A DNA stretch of 64,000 bases from G965279355 sp965279355 (lineage in GTDB: Bacteria > Pseudomonadota > Alphaproteobacteria > CACIAM-22H2): contig OZ257155.1 in the NCBI GenBank assembly GCA_965279355.1, positions 2,790,001-2,854,000 on the forward strand, read 5' to 3'. This document shows, piece after piece, positions 16,670 through 25,668 of the stretch. The notes beneath the pieces are model-generated. The model did not search any database and was not told the DNA's origin. It saw only the letters and a program-made list of their open reading frames with translations. The position numbers were made by a program, and so were the translations under genes. Positions within the stretch are counted from its first letter, which is position 1; each line of letters starts with the position of its first letter.

Positions 16670-18002
16670 CTTTACGGCGTCTATCGACATGCCCTCATCC
16701 GCTCGCCCCTTGAGTTCAAAAGTCGGCTTTCATCAGTCAGCGGCCGCGGCCAAGCATCTGAAGAAGCGCTACGCGGCAGAGCGTCGCTTCAAATGGATGG
16801 GAATTGCGGCAATCGCGTTTGCGCTCATGTCTCTCGCCGTCCTGCTGACCACCGTTCTCAGGAACGGCGCGACGGCGTTTGTGCAGACGCATATTTCGCT
16901 CGATATCGATTTCAAGGCCGAACACATCACCCCCGGCGGCCAGACCGACGAAGCGACGCTGGCGCAGGGCGACTATGTCGCGCTGATCCGCGACGCACTG
17001 ATCCTTCGCTTTCCGGACGCGACCAGTCGGCGCGACCAGCGGGCCTTGAGCAACCTGATCAGCGGCGGCGCCGACCTCGATCTCCGTCGTATGGTTCAGA
17101 GCAATCCGTCCCTGATCGGCACCAGTCAGAAGATCTGGCTGATTGCGGGTTCCGATGTCGACATGTACCGCAAGGGGTTCATCGATCGGACGCTGCCCGA
17201 GGAAGTCCGCCGCGTGAAGGATAACCAGCTGCGCTGGCTGGACATGCTCAACGCCCAGGGCGCGTTGTCGCTGAAGTTCAACACCCGCTTTTTCACCGGT
17301 GCCGACAGCCGCGAGCCGGAACTGGTGGGCATCTGGGGCGCCGTCGTCGGCTCTGCGCTGACCCTGTTCGTCACCATCATCATCGCCTTCCCGCTCGGCG
17401 TCATGGCGGCGATCTACCTTGAAGAGTTCGCGCCGAAAAATCGATTCACCGATTTTATTGAGGTCAACATCAACAACCTCGCGGCCGTGCCCTCCATCAT
17501 CTTCGGTCTGCTCGGTCTGGCGGTATTCCTGAGTATCTTCGGCATGCCGCGCTCGGCACCGCTTGTAGGCGGCCTGGTTCTGTCGCTGATGAGCCTGCCG
17601 GTAATGATCATTGCCAGCCGCGCCTCCCTGCGCGCCGTGCCGCCGTCGATCCGCGAGGCAGCTTACGGTCTCGGCGCCTCCAAGGTGCAGGTCGTCATGC
17701 ACCATGTTTTCCCGCTCGCTATGCCTGGCATCCTCACCGGCACGATCATCGCCACCGCGCATGCGCTGGGAGAAACGGCGCCGCTGCTGATGATCGGCAT
17801 GGTGGCCTTCATCGTCGGCGTGCCCGGCGGTCCGCTTGATGCGGCCACGGTGCTTCCGGTGCAGGTGTTCATGTGGGCGGATTCGCCCGAACGCGGCTTC
17901 GTCGAAAAGACATCGGCGGCAATCCTGGTGCTTCTCGTGTTCCTTCTGATGATGAACGCGGTGGCCATCTATCTGCGTAAACGATTCGAACGGCGGTGGT
18001 AG
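16662..18002 (+). CDS. pstA: Phosphate ABC transporter permease PstA
   Basis: Second permease subunit, 446 residues. ATG 16662 overlaps the pstC stop and is preceded by AGAGAG. The N-terminal 220 residues hold a cytoplasmic leader, one span (about 45-65) and a large soluble insert, as in alphaproteobacterial PstA with a DUF3333-type N-terminus. The permease core starts near VGIWGAVVGSALTLF, and the EAA loop is SIREAAYGLGASKVQVV. The frame is open further upstream inside pstC but is not expected to be used. Confidence 0.96.
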   Translation: MSDFTASIDMPSSARPLSSKVGFHQSAAAAKHLKKRYAAERRFKWMGIAAIAFALMSLAVLLTTVLRNGATAFVQTHISLDIDFKAEHITPGGQTDEATLAQGDYVALIRDALILRFPDATSRRDQRALSNLISGGADLDLRRMVQSNPSLIGTSQKIWLIAGSDVDMYRKGFIDRTLPEEVRRVKDNQLRWLDMLNAQGALSLKFNTRFFTGADSREPELVGIWGAVVGSALTLFVTIIIAFPLGVMAAIYLEEFAPKNRFTDFIEVNINNLAAVPSIIFGLLGLAVFLSIFGMPRSAPLVGGLVLSLMSLPVMIIASRASLRAVPPSIREAAYGLGASKVQVVMHHVFPLAMPGILTGTIIATAHALGETAPLLMIGMVAFIVGVPGGPLDAATVLPVQVFMWADSPERGFVEKTSAAILVLLVFLLMMNAVAIYLRKRFERRW

Positions 18003-18004
18003 AC

Positions 18005-18844
18005 ATGACAACTGTTGCAGTCCCCAAGCCCCCAGTGTCCGTGCGCGCGCCACAAGTGGCCACGCATGCCGGGGTGTCGGCCAGTGGACGGTTTAAGATG
18101 ACGGCCCGCTCGGTCGACGTCTTCTACGGCGCCAAGCAGGCGCTGAAACAGGTCGCCCTCGATATCCCGGAAAATCAGGTCATCGCCCTGATCGGCCCCT
18201 CGGGCTGCGGTAAATCGACCTTCCTGCGCTGCCTCAACCGGATGAACGACACCATCGTCGGCTGCCGCGTCGTCGGCGATATCCGCCTCGACGGCGAGAG
18301 CGTTTACGATCAGGCCATCGACGTGGTGCAGCTCCGCGCCCGGATCGGCATGGTCTTCCAGAAGCCAAACCCTTTTCCCAAGTCGATTTACGACAATGTG
18401 GCTTATGGGCCGCGTATCCATGGTCTGGCCGCAAACCGCGACGAGCTTGACGCCATCGTGCAGCGCAGCCTTGAAGGGGCGGCTCTGTGGAACGAGGTCA
18501 AGGATCGGCTTCTGGAACCGGGCACCGGCCTGTCCGGCGGCCAGCAGCAGCGCCTGTGCATTGCCCGCGCGATCGCGGTGTCTCCCGAGGTGATCCTGAT
18601 GGACGAGCCCTGCTCGGCCCTCGATCCGATTGCCACCGCGCATGTCGAAGAGCTGATCGACGGTCTGCGGAACGACTTCACGATCGTCATCGTGACCCAC
18701 AACATGCAGCAGGCCGCCCGCGTTTCGCAACGGACCGCTTTCTTCCATCTGGGCGAACTGGTCGAGGAAGGGGTGACAGACGCCATGTTCACCAACCCGA
18801 CCGACCAGCGCACCCAGGACTACATCACCGGCCGCTTCGGCTGA
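18005..18844 (+). CDS. pstB: Phosphate ABC transporter ATP-binding protein PstB
   Basis: ATPase driving phosphate import. 279 residues from ATG 18005, two bases after the pstA stop; a GTG at 17996 is possible. Walker A is GPSGCGKST (near residue 64), the signature LSGGQQQRLCIARA (near 176), Walker B VILMDEPCSALDP (near 196), and the H-loop VTHNMQQAARVSQRTAFF. The N-terminal 30 residues are a poorly conserved leader. Confidence 0.97.
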   Translation: MTTVAVPKPPVSVRAPQVATHAGVSASGRFKMTARSVDVFYGAKQALKQVALDIPENQVIALIGPSGCGKSTFLRCLNRMNDTIVGCRVVGDIRLDGESVYDQAIDVVQLRARIGMVFQKPNPFPKSIYDNVAYGPRIHGLAANRDELDAIVQRSLEGAALWNEVKDRLLEPGTGLSGGQQQRLCIARAIAVSPEVILMDEPCSALDPIATAHVEELIDGLRNDFTIVIVTHNMQQAARVSQRTAFFHLGELVEEGVTDAMFTNPTDQRTQDYITGRFG

Positions 18845-18864
18845 GAGATCGAGGAGCTTCTCCG

Positions 18865-19593
18865 ATGCCGATGGAACATACAGTCAAGTCGTTCGATGAA
18901 GAGCTGACCCGCCTGCACAATCTGCTGGCCCGCATGGGCGGACTCGCTGAAGTGCAGCTCGCCGGCGGCATTCAGGCCGTCGTCGACCGGGATTCCGTGC
19001 TCGCCGAAGCGACGATCCAGAGCGACAGCAAGGTCGACGATCTCGAACGCGATATCGACGACCTGGCGCTCAAGATTCTGGCGTTGCGCCAGCCGATGGC
19101 CGTCGATCTGCGCGCGATCCTGTCGGCCATTCGCGTCGGCTCCGATCTGGAGCGGATCGCGGACTATGCCGCCAACGTCGCCAAGCGGTCCCTGGCCCTC
19201 AATCAGGTCGCGCCGGTGCGGCCCGTGCATGCGATCCCGCGGATGGGCCATGTCGTCAAAGAAATGATCAAGGACGTCCTGGACGCCTATCTCAACCGCG
19301 ACGTGGAAAAGGCGGTGCGGGTCTGGAATCGCGACGAGGAGCTCGATGAGATGTATTCGAGCCTCTTCCGCGAACTGCTGACCTACATGATGGAGGATGC
19401 CCGCAACATCACGGCATCGACCCATCTTCTGTTCATCGCCAAGAACATCGAGCGCATCGGCGATCACGCCACCAACATCGCCGAGACCGTCTACTTCCTG
19501 GTCAAAGGCGTGCAGCTCAGAGAGGCGCGACCCAAACATGATGAGACCAGCTTTGCCATCGTCAAGCCAGCCAATGCCGGCAGTGCGGACTGA
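18865..19593 (+). CDS. phoU: Phosphate signalling protein PhoU
   Basis: Cytoplasmic helical-bundle protein linking Pst transporter state to PhoR and damping phosphate uptake. 242 residues with the two-repeat fold and metal-binding E/D-x3-D patterns such as DLERIADYAANVAKRS in repeat 1 and NIERIGDHATNIAETVYFLV in repeat 2. ATG 18865 has GAGGAG 8 bases upstream. It lies between pstB and phoB with short gaps. Confidence 0.96.
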   Translation: MPMEHTVKSFDEELTRLHNLLARMGGLAEVQLAGGIQAVVDRDSVLAEATIQSDSKVDDLERDIDDLALKILALRQPMAVDLRAILSAIRVGSDLERIADYAANVAKRSLALNQVAPVRPVHAIPRMGHVVKEMIKDVLDAYLNRDVEKAVRVWNRDEELDEMYSSLFRELLTYMMEDARNITASTHLLFIAKNIERIGDHATNIAETVYFLVKGVQLREARPKHDETSFAIVKPANAGSAD

Positions 19594-19597
19594 GTCG

Positions 19598-20320
19598 ATG
19601 GACGCTTCGGCGACCAACGTGGCGGTCAAGCCGCACGTCCTCGTCGTTGAGGACGAATCGGCTCTGGTCGAGATCCTGCGCTACAACCTCGAGAAAGAAG
19701 GCTTCCGCGTCTCCGCCGCCACCGATGGCGAAGAGGCGCTGACCGCGATTGCCGAGCAGAAACCCGATCTGGTGGTGCTGGACTGGATGCTGCCGCTGGT
19801 CTCCGGTCTAGAGATCTGCCGCCAGCTTCGCCGCAAGCCGGAAACCCGCGACCTGCCGGTGATCATGCTTACCGCGCGCGGCGAGGAGACTGACCGCGTG
19901 CGCGGTCTCGAAATCGGCGCCGACGACTACATCACCAAGCCGTTCAGCCCCGGTGAACTGGTCGCCCGCGTGCGCGCGGTGCTGCGGCGCGCCAAGCCCG
20001 GCGCCACAGCCGATCTCCTGACCTATGCCGGCGTGGTGATGGACCTCGTCTCGCATCGCGTGCTGCGCAACGGGCAGCCGATCCATCTGGGCCCGACCGA
20101 ATTCCGCCTGCTGCGTTTCCTGATGGAGCGCCCGGGACGGGTCTACAGCCGGGAGCAACTGCTGGACGCCGTGTGGGGCCGCGACATCTATGTCGAGGCT
20201 CGGACCGTCGATGTGCATATCCGCCGCCTGCGCAAGGCGATGAACGGCCCTGGCGATGTCGATCTCATCCGGACGGTGCGGTCCGCCGGCTATGCGCTCG
20301 ACGAGATGGCGCATAACTGA
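19598..20320 (+). CDS. phoB: Phosphate regulon response regulator PhoB
   Basis: Response regulator that binds Pho boxes. 240 residues: receiver domain with VVEDESALVEILRYNLEKEG, phospho-acceptor Asp in LDWMLP near residue 60 and the conserved Lys in DDYITKPFSP; OmpR-type winged helix from about 140, with GPTEFRLLRFLMERPGRVYS and recognition helix VDVHIRRLRKAM. ATG 19598 lies 4 bases after the phoU stop. It is the last gene of the block; phoX follows under its own Pho box. Confidence 0.96.
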   Translation: MDASATNVAVKPHVLVVEDESALVEILRYNLEKEGFRVSAATDGEEALTAIAEQKPDLVVLDWMLPLVSGLEICRQLRRKPETRDLPVIMLTARGEETDRVRGLEIGADDYITKPFSPGELVARVRAVLRRAKPGATADLLTYAGVVMDLVSHRVLRNGQPIHLGPTEFRLLRFLMERPGRVYSREQLLDAVWGRDIYVEARTVDVHIRRLRKAMNGPGDVDLIRTVRSAGYALDEMAHN

Positions 20321-20359
20321 CGCTGAAACAATCCACAGCGCAATTGCGCCGTAACCGGA

Positions 20360-20390
20360 TTGTAATGCAGTCGTCATCGTTCGGTTATCT
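20360..20390 (+). promoter_or_regulatory. Pho box and -10 element of phoX
   Basis: PhoB-type direct repeat TTGTAAT-GCAG-TCGTCAT (20360-20377), then 7 bases and a -10-like TTATCT (20385-20390), 42 bases before the phoX start. It has the same layout as the site before pstS. Confidence 0.7.
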
Positions 20391-20431
20391 GGCGGCGTTA
20401 TCTACCGCACTCCACTTGGGAGAGGTGTGCG

Positions 20432-22366
20432 ATGGGACATGAAATCGAACTAGAAGACATTGGCGTGAATACGTCGTCCGCCAGACCGATGGCGGATATC
20501 ATCGAGGCCCGCCTGAGCCGCCGCTCACTGCTCGGCGGATTCGCCGCGACGGCCGCGACCGGGACCCTGCTCGGCAGGGCGATGGGCTCGACCGCGGCGC
20601 AGGCGCAAGGCGCCGGGGCGTCGTCCTTGACCTTCCGCGAGCTCAAGAAGGTCTACGACCAGAAGCACCACATCGCCGACGGCTACGACACGCAGATCCT
20701 GCTGCGCTGGGGCGACACCGTCGTCGCGGGTGCGCAGAAATTCGATCCCGCGAAACAGTCCGCCGCCGCCCAGGAAAAGCAGTTCGGCTACAACTGCGAC
20801 TTCATCGCATGGTTCCCGCTGCCGGCTGGCTCGCAGAGTTCCACCAACGGCATTCTTGCCGTCAATCACGAGTATTCGATCCCCGATCTGATGTTCGCCG
20901 GTCTTGGCGAAAACAGCGCCGGCAAGGTCAGCAGGGAACAGGCTGAGATCGAAATCGTCTCGCACGGCGCAACGTTCGTTGAACTGCGCAAAGACGGCGG
21001 GCGCTGGCAGGTCGTCGAGAACAGCCGCTACAACCGCCGCATCACCGGCACCACGCCGATGACAATTGCCGGACCCGCCGCCGGCCATGAGAAGCTCAGG
21101 ACCAGGGCCGACGCGACCGGCCGGTCCGTGCTCGGCATGTTCAACAATTGCGGCGGTGGCTGGACGCCGTGGGGCACGTATCTGACCTGCGAAGAAAACT
21201 TCAACGGCTATTTCGGCGGCGATGTCGGCAGGACCGCCGATGCCGAGATGTTCAAGCGTTACGGTGTCGCCAAGAGCAGCCGCTACGGCTGGATCAACCA
21301 CATCGATCGCTTCAGCGTCGACAAGGAGCCCAACGAGCCGCACCGCTTCGGTTGGGTGGTCGAGGTTGATCCCTACGATCCGAACGCGATGCCGATCAAG
21401 CGCACCGCACTCGGCCGCTTCAAACACGAAGCGGCAACAACCGTCGTCAATCAGGACGGTCGCCTGGTCGTCTACTCGGGCGACGATGAGGTCAACGAGT
21501 ACGTTTACAAGTTCGTCTCGAACAACCGTTACGATCCGAGCAATCGCGCCGCCAACATGCGATTGCTCGACGAGGGGACGCTCTATGTCGCGCAGTTCAG
21601 CGACGACGGCAATGTGAAGTGGCTGCCGCTGATCCAGGGCCAGGGCCCGCTCACCGCCGCCAATGGCTTCGTCAGCCAGGCCGACGTGCTGATCTTCACC
21701 CGCAAGGCCGCCGATCTTCTGGGCGCGACGCCGATGGACCGTCCTGAAGATGTGGAAACCAATCCGGTCAGCGGTGCCGTCTACGTCATGCTGACCAACA
21801 ACACGCGCCGCGCCGCCGACAAGGTGAACAAGGCCAATCCACGGGCCAACAACCGGCACGGCCAGATCATCGAAATCGTGCCGCCGGGCGGGCGCGGTGC
21901 GCAGGCCAACCACGCCGCCACCGAGGCCAAATGGAACATGTTCCTGCTGGCCGGCAAGCCGGGGACCGACGAGGGCACGATGTACCACAGCCAGATCGGC
22001 GAAAACGGCTGGTTGTCCTGCCCCGACAACTGCATGTTCGATGCGAAGGGCCGCCTGTGGGTGCTGACCGACGGCGCGCCGACTGCCGCGAAAATCGCGG
22101 ACGGTATCTACGGCGTCGACACCGAAGGTCCCGGCCGCGCCCTGCCGAAGCTGTTCTTCGCCGGCCCAGCCGGCGCGGAAATCTGCGCCTCGATCATGAC
22201 GCCCGATCAGGAAACGATGTTCATCACCGTTCAGCATCCGGGCGAGGAAAAGGGTTCGACCTTCGACAATCCCTCCACGCGCTGGCCGGATTTCGAAGAA
22301 GGTATGCCGCCGCGCCCGTCGGTCGTCGTCGCCACCAAGCGCGGTGGCGGCGTCATCGGCAGCTAA
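20432..22366 (+). CDS. phoX: Alkaline phosphatase PhoX (DUF839), Tat-exported
   Basis: Secreted phosphatase releasing phosphate from organic esters; the PhoX family uses calcium and iron. 644 residues. The twin-arginine signal SRRSLLGGFAATAATGT (about residues 29-45) sits after a longer leader, and mature protein begins near AQGAGASSLTF. Family motifs seen are NCGGGWTPWGTYLTCEENFNGYF, RFKHEAAT and DNCMFDAKGRLWVLTDG, the last typical of the beta-propeller end. ATG 20432 has GGAGAGG upstream. It is placed under a Pho box after phoB and ends at a clear terminator. Confidence 0.93.
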   Translation: MGHEIELEDIGVNTSSARPMADIIEARLSRRSLLGGFAATAATGTLLGRAMGSTAAQAQGAGASSLTFRELKKVYDQKHHIADGYDTQILLRWGDTVVAGAQKFDPAKQSAAAQEKQFGYNCDFIAWFPLPAGSQSSTNGILAVNHEYSIPDLMFAGLGENSAGKVSREQAEIEIVSHGATFVELRKDGGRWQVVENSRYNRRITGTTPMTIAGPAAGHEKLRTRADATGRSVLGMFNNCGGGWTPWGTYLTCEENFNGYFGGDVGRTADAEMFKRYGVAKSSRYGWINHIDRFSVDKEPNEPHRFGWVVEVDPYDPNAMPIKRTALGRFKHEAATTVVNQDGRLVVYSGDDEVNEYVYKFVSNNRYDPSNRAANMRLLDEGTLYVAQFSDDGNVKWLPLIQGQGPLTAANGFVSQADVLIFTRKAADLLGATPMDRPEDVETNPVSGAVYVMLTNNTRRAADKVNKANPRANNRHGQIIEIVPPGGRGAQANHAATEAKWNMFLLAGKPGTDEGTMYHSQIGENGWLSCPDNCMFDAKGRLWVLTDGAPTAAKIADGIYGVDTEGPGRALPKLFFAGPAGAEICASIMTPDQETMFITVQHPGEEKGSTFDNPSTRWPDFEEGMPPRPSVVVATKRGGGVIGS

Positions 22367-22392
22367 TTCAATAAGTTCTCAGCTGGAAACTT

Positions 22393-22426
22393 GCGGCGCT
22401 CCTGTCAAGGAGCGCCGCTTTCTTTT
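22393..22426 (+). terminator. Intrinsic terminator after phoX
   Basis: Perfect 10-base stem GCGGCGCTCC / GGAGCGCCGC with loop TGTCAA, followed by TTTCTTTT. It lies 26 bases after the phoX stop and just before the converging ald stop. Confidence 0.85.
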
Positions 22427-22432
22427 CAGGGT

Positions 22433-23554
22433 TCAGCGCGTCGCCAGCATTTTCTCGGGCTGGGTGTGATCGACGCCCAACGCCTCGGCCACCGCGGGAT
22501 GGGTGATCCGGCCGGCCATCACGTTCAGCCCGCGTCGCAGGTTGGGATCGCTCTCCAGCGCGACCCGCACGCCTTTGTTGGCGAGCGCCGTCGCGAACGG
22601 GAGGGTCGCGTTGTTCAGCGCCATGGTCGACGTCCGGGCCACGGCACCCGGCATGTTGGTGACGCAATAATGGACGACGTGGTCGACGACATACGTCGGA
22701 TCGCCGTGGCTGGTCGGCCGGCTGGTCTCGAAACAGCCGCCCTGGTCAATCGAAATATCGACGACGACGGAACCGCGCCTCATGCGCTGCACCATGTCGC
22801 GTGTCACCAGCATCGGTGCCTTGGCGCCCGGCACCAGCGCCGCGCCGATCACCAGATCCGCTTCAAGAACGTGTTTCTCGATCGCATCCTGTGTCGAGAA
22901 AATCGTGTGCAGGCGCGAGCCGAACTGCAGATCGAGGTCGTAGAGGCGTTGCAGCGATTTATCGATGACGATGACATGGGCTTCCACGCCCATCGCCATG
23001 CGCGCCGCATTGGTTCCGGCCACCCCGCCGCCGAGAATGACCACCTTTGCCGCAGGCACACCCGGCACGCCACCCAGCAGCACACCGGCGCCGCCCTGCC
23101 GCCGCTCCAGGCAATGGGCTCCCACCTGGATCGACATCCGCCCCGCCACCTCGCTCATGGGCGCCAAAAGCGGCAAAGCACCCCACGAATCGGTGACGGT
23201 CTCGTAGGCAATCGCGGTTGCGCCTGAGTCCCGCAGCGCCTTCGCCTGGACCGGATCGGGCGCCAGGTGCAGATAGGTGAACAGGATGTGATGCGGCTTC
23301 AGCCGCTTGAGCTCCGGCGCCAGCGGCTCCTTGACCTTGACGATCATTTCGGCGGAAGCGAACACCTCATCCGCCGAAGCGGCAATCCTGGCCCCAGCCG
23401 CGCGATAGTGATCGTCATCGAAGCCGATGCCGTATCCCGCGTGGGTTTCAACGATCACCTCGTGGCCGTGCGCGACAAGCTCGCGCACGCTCGCCGGGAT
23501 CAGTCCGACCCGGTATTCCTCGGGCTTGATTTCCTTAGGCACACCGATGCGCAT
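22433..23554 (-). CDS. ald: Alanine dehydrogenase
   Basis: NAD-dependent L-alanine dehydrogenase (alanine to pyruvate and ammonia), cytoplasmic. 373 residues, usual length. It opens with MRIGVPKEIKPEEYRVGLIP, has the catalytic region MVKVKEPL (as IVKVKEPLAPE), an AHCLERRQGGAG segment, and the Rossmann motif VVILGGGVAGTNAARMAMG. ATG 23554 lies 15 bases after the AmpG-like stop, so the two may be cotranscribed. Confidence 0.96.
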   Translation of the reverse strand: MRIGVPKEIKPEEYRVGLIPASVRELVAHGHEVIVETHAGYGIGFDDDHYRAAGARIAASADEVFASAEMIVKVKEPLAPELKRLKPHHILFTYLHLAPDPVQAKALRDSGATAIAYETVTDSWGALPLLAPMSEVAGRMSIQVGAHCLERRQGGAGVLLGGVPGVPAAKVVILGGGVAGTNAARMAMGVEAHVIVIDKSLQRLYDLDLQFGSRLHTIFSTQDAIEKHVLEADLVIGAALVPGAKAPMLVTRDMVQRMRRGSVVVDISIDQGGCFETSRPTSHGDPTYVVDHVVHYCVTNMPGAVARTSTMALNNATLPFATALANKGVRVALESDPNLRRGLNVMAGRITHPAVAEALGVDHTQPEKMLATR

Positions 23555-23569
23555 GGGTCTCCTGCCGGA

Positions 23570-24871
23570 CTATGAATCCGCCACAGCTTCCCGCACCCGA
23601 GGCGGCTTGGCAATCATCGGAAATCGCCGCATCAGCCACAGCGCAATGCACAGCGCCGGCAGCGCTGCCACAGTCGTCAGCATAAAGAACAGCGGCCACC
23701 CCATGCCTTCCGCCAGCCAGCCGCTGCCGGCACCCAGGGTGCGCAACGGCACCGTCGCCAGTGATGACAACAACGCATATTGCGTGGCCGTAAACGCAAC
23801 GTTGGTCAGCGAGGAGAGATAGGCAACGAACGCCGCATCGGCGAGACCGTCGGTGAAGCTCTCGACCCCAACCTGCAGGAACAGCACCGGCACGTCATGG
23901 CCGACATAGGCCAGCAGCACATACATGAGGTTGGAAAGCATCTGCAGCAGCCCGGTCGCGATCAGGGCGCGATAGACGCCGAGCTGGTGGACGACCAGCC
24001 CGCCGACGGCGACGCCACCTAACGTCGCAAACAGCCCGAACACGCTGGAGACGGCGGCCACTTCCTCGCGGCTGAACCCAATGGCGCGATAGAACGGTGC
24101 CGTCATGATGCCCGCCAGCGCTTCGCCCAGCTTGAACAGCACGATGAAGGCGAGGATGACCACCCACGCATCGCGCCGCGCGAAATCGGCCAGCGGACCG
24201 ACGATGGCGAGCTTCAGCCAGTCCAGGACACCGTGCGTGGCGCGCCGCGCGACTTCGGCAACGACCGGCTCGCGCATGACAAGGCAGGTTACGATGCCAA
24301 CGCCGATCAGCAGCGCCATGGCGAGATAGGCGCCGCGCCAATCGACATGACCGACCAGAAACAGCACGCCAGCATTCCCGGCCAGCAGGGCGATGCGATA
24401 GCCCCAGATATAGGCCGCAAGGCCGGCGCCCTGTTCGTGCGGCTCCAGCCGTTCAATGCGATAGGCATCGATGACGATGTCCTGGCTGGCCGAGAAGAAG
24501 GCGACCAGCACGGCGGCGGCAGCGGTGATCTCCGGCGACAGGCGCGGATCGGTGAAGCCCATCAGGGCGATGGAAAGAACCAGCGCGATCTGGATCGGCA
24601 GCAGCCAGCCCCGCCGCTGTCCGAGGCCACGCGTGATCGGCGGCGGCTGCAACCGGTCGAGGAACGGCGCCCAGGCGAATTTGAAGCTGTAGGCGATGCC
24701 GACCAGCGCGGTTAGCCCGATGGCGCTGAGCGCAACGCCGGATTCACTGAACCACTGCCTCAACGTAAATGCCGTCAGCGGCAGCGGCAGCCCGGCCGAG
24801 AAGCCGAGGAACAGCATCGTGAGGATGCGCTTCTCGCGATAGATCCGCAGCGACTCGAAGACGGGAGGCAT
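23570..24871 (-). CDS. ampG: AmpG-family MFS permease (muropeptide transporter-like)
   Basis: Twelve-span major facilitator protein of 433 residues resembling AmpG, which imports anhydromuropeptides for cell-wall recycling. The start region FLGFSAGLPLPLTAFTLRQWFSESG and the loop FKFAWAPFLDRLQPP match the family pattern, as does the segment SASQDIVIDAYRIERL. It reads into ald. The family call is strong; the exact substrate is inferred. Confidence 0.85.
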   Translation of the reverse strand: MPPVFESLRIYREKRILTMLFLGFSAGLPLPLTAFTLRQWFSESGVALSAIGLTALVGIAYSFKFAWAPFLDRLQPPPITRGLGQRRGWLLPIQIALVLSIALMGFTDPRLSPEITAAAAVLVAFFSASQDIVIDAYRIERLEPHEQGAGLAAYIWGYRIALLAGNAGVLFLVGHVDWRGAYLAMALLIGVGIVTCLVMREPVVAEVARRATHGVLDWLKLAIVGPLADFARRDAWVVILAFIVLFKLGEALAGIMTAPFYRAIGFSREEVAAVSSVFGLFATLGGVAVGGLVVHQLGVYRALIATGLLQMLSNLMYVLLAYVGHDVPVLFLQVGVESFTDGLADAAFVAYLSSLTNVAFTATQYALLSSLATVPLRTLGAGSGWLAEGMGWPLFFMLTTVAALPALCIALWLMRRFPMIAKPPRVREAVADS

Positions 24872-24959
24872 CGGCGGAGTTTAGAGGGGCGCCTGAGCGC
24901 GCGCGACCACTAGCGCCGGAATCACGGAACGCGCGTCCTCACCCCGCGTTACCCCGCCG

Positions 24960-25256
24960 ATGGATATCGTCCTTTTTGTGGGCTGGCTGGCTGCGGCCGT
25001 CGCGATCCTCCGTTTCGTTCCGCAGGCTTGGAAAGTTGTCCGGTCCAAGCAGACCGACGACCTTTCGGCAGCGACCTATGCCCTGTTCACGACCTCATAC
25101 GCGCTGTGGCTCGCCTACGGGATCATCCGAACGGACTGGCCGATCATCGCGGCCAACGGCGTCTGCCTGGTCCTGGGCGGCTTCATTCTAGTGATGAAAC
25201 TGATCCCCGATCACCAGACGGAAGCCGTCGCCAAGGTTCTGGACCCGAAATCGTAA
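24960..25256 (+). CDS. SemiSWEET-type small sugar transporter (PQ-loop)
   Basis: 98 residues with three membrane spans, the size of a bacterial SemiSWEET, which works as a dimer to pass sugars. The PQ motif is seen in RFVPQAWKVVRSKQTDDLS (about residues 18-36), and the third span is followed by a charged tail. ATG 24960 faces the AmpG-like gene across an 88-base gap. It could also be named an MtN3-like protein; its substrate is unknown. Confidence 0.85.
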   Translation: MDIVLFVGWLAAAVAILRFVPQAWKVVRSKQTDDLSAATYALFTTSYALWLAYGIIRTDWPIIAANGVCLVLGGFILVMKLIPDHQTEAVAKVLDPKS

Positions 25257-25266
25257 GGCGCGCGGT

Positions 25267-25668
25267 TCAATGCGCCGCCCGTTTGGGCGGGCGCACCTGC
25301 AGGACGGTCAGCACGCGCCGCTCGCCGGAGGTCGTTTCCCATTCGATGGACTGGTCTTTCGACAGGCCGATCAGGGCGGCGCCGACCGGCGTCAGCACCG
25401 AGACCTTGCCGGCGCCGATATCGGCGTCTTCCGGATAGACCAAAACGACACGACGCTCCTGCCCGGTCGTCTCGTCGCGGAATTCCACAGACGCGCCCAT
25501 GGTGATGAGATCGGTGTTGGCGTGATCGACGACATGCGCGCGCTCGACTTCGCGGGCGAGATAGTCGGCCGCCGGGCTATCGCCCTGGGTCAGCCGCATC
25601 AGCCGCTCGTGATCCGCCTGCGTCAGCGTGATGGGAGGAAGGGAAGGCGTGGAACGGGAAGTCTTCAT
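25267..25668 (-). CDS. rnk: Rnk-like nucleoside diphosphate kinase regulator (GreA/GreB C-terminal fold)
   Basis: 133 residues. The N-terminal half is a short coil (PPITLTQADHERLMRL), and the C-terminal half has the GreA/GreB-type domain (GASVEFRDETTGQERRVVLVYPEDAD, then ISVLTPVGAALIGL as VSVLTPVGAALIGL, and TVLQVRPP). This matches Rnk proteins, which bind RNA polymerase but lack the long Gre coiled coil. It converges on the SemiSWEET gene with a 10-base gap. Confidence 0.88.
   Translation of the reverse strand: MKTSRSTPSLPPITLTQADHERLMRLTQGDSPAADYLAREVERAHVVDHANTDLITMGASVEFRDETTGQERRVVLVYPEDADIGAGKVSVLTPVGAALIGLSKDQSIEWETTSGERRVLTVLQVRPPKRAAH

Noticed and set aside
16737..18053. Minus-strand open frame of 438 codons, His/Gln/Arg-rich
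   Set aside because: Antisense of pstA; no recognisable domain.
20525..22237. Minus-strand open frame of 570 codons
   Set aside because: Antisense of phoX, whose Tat signal and family motifs are on the plus strand.
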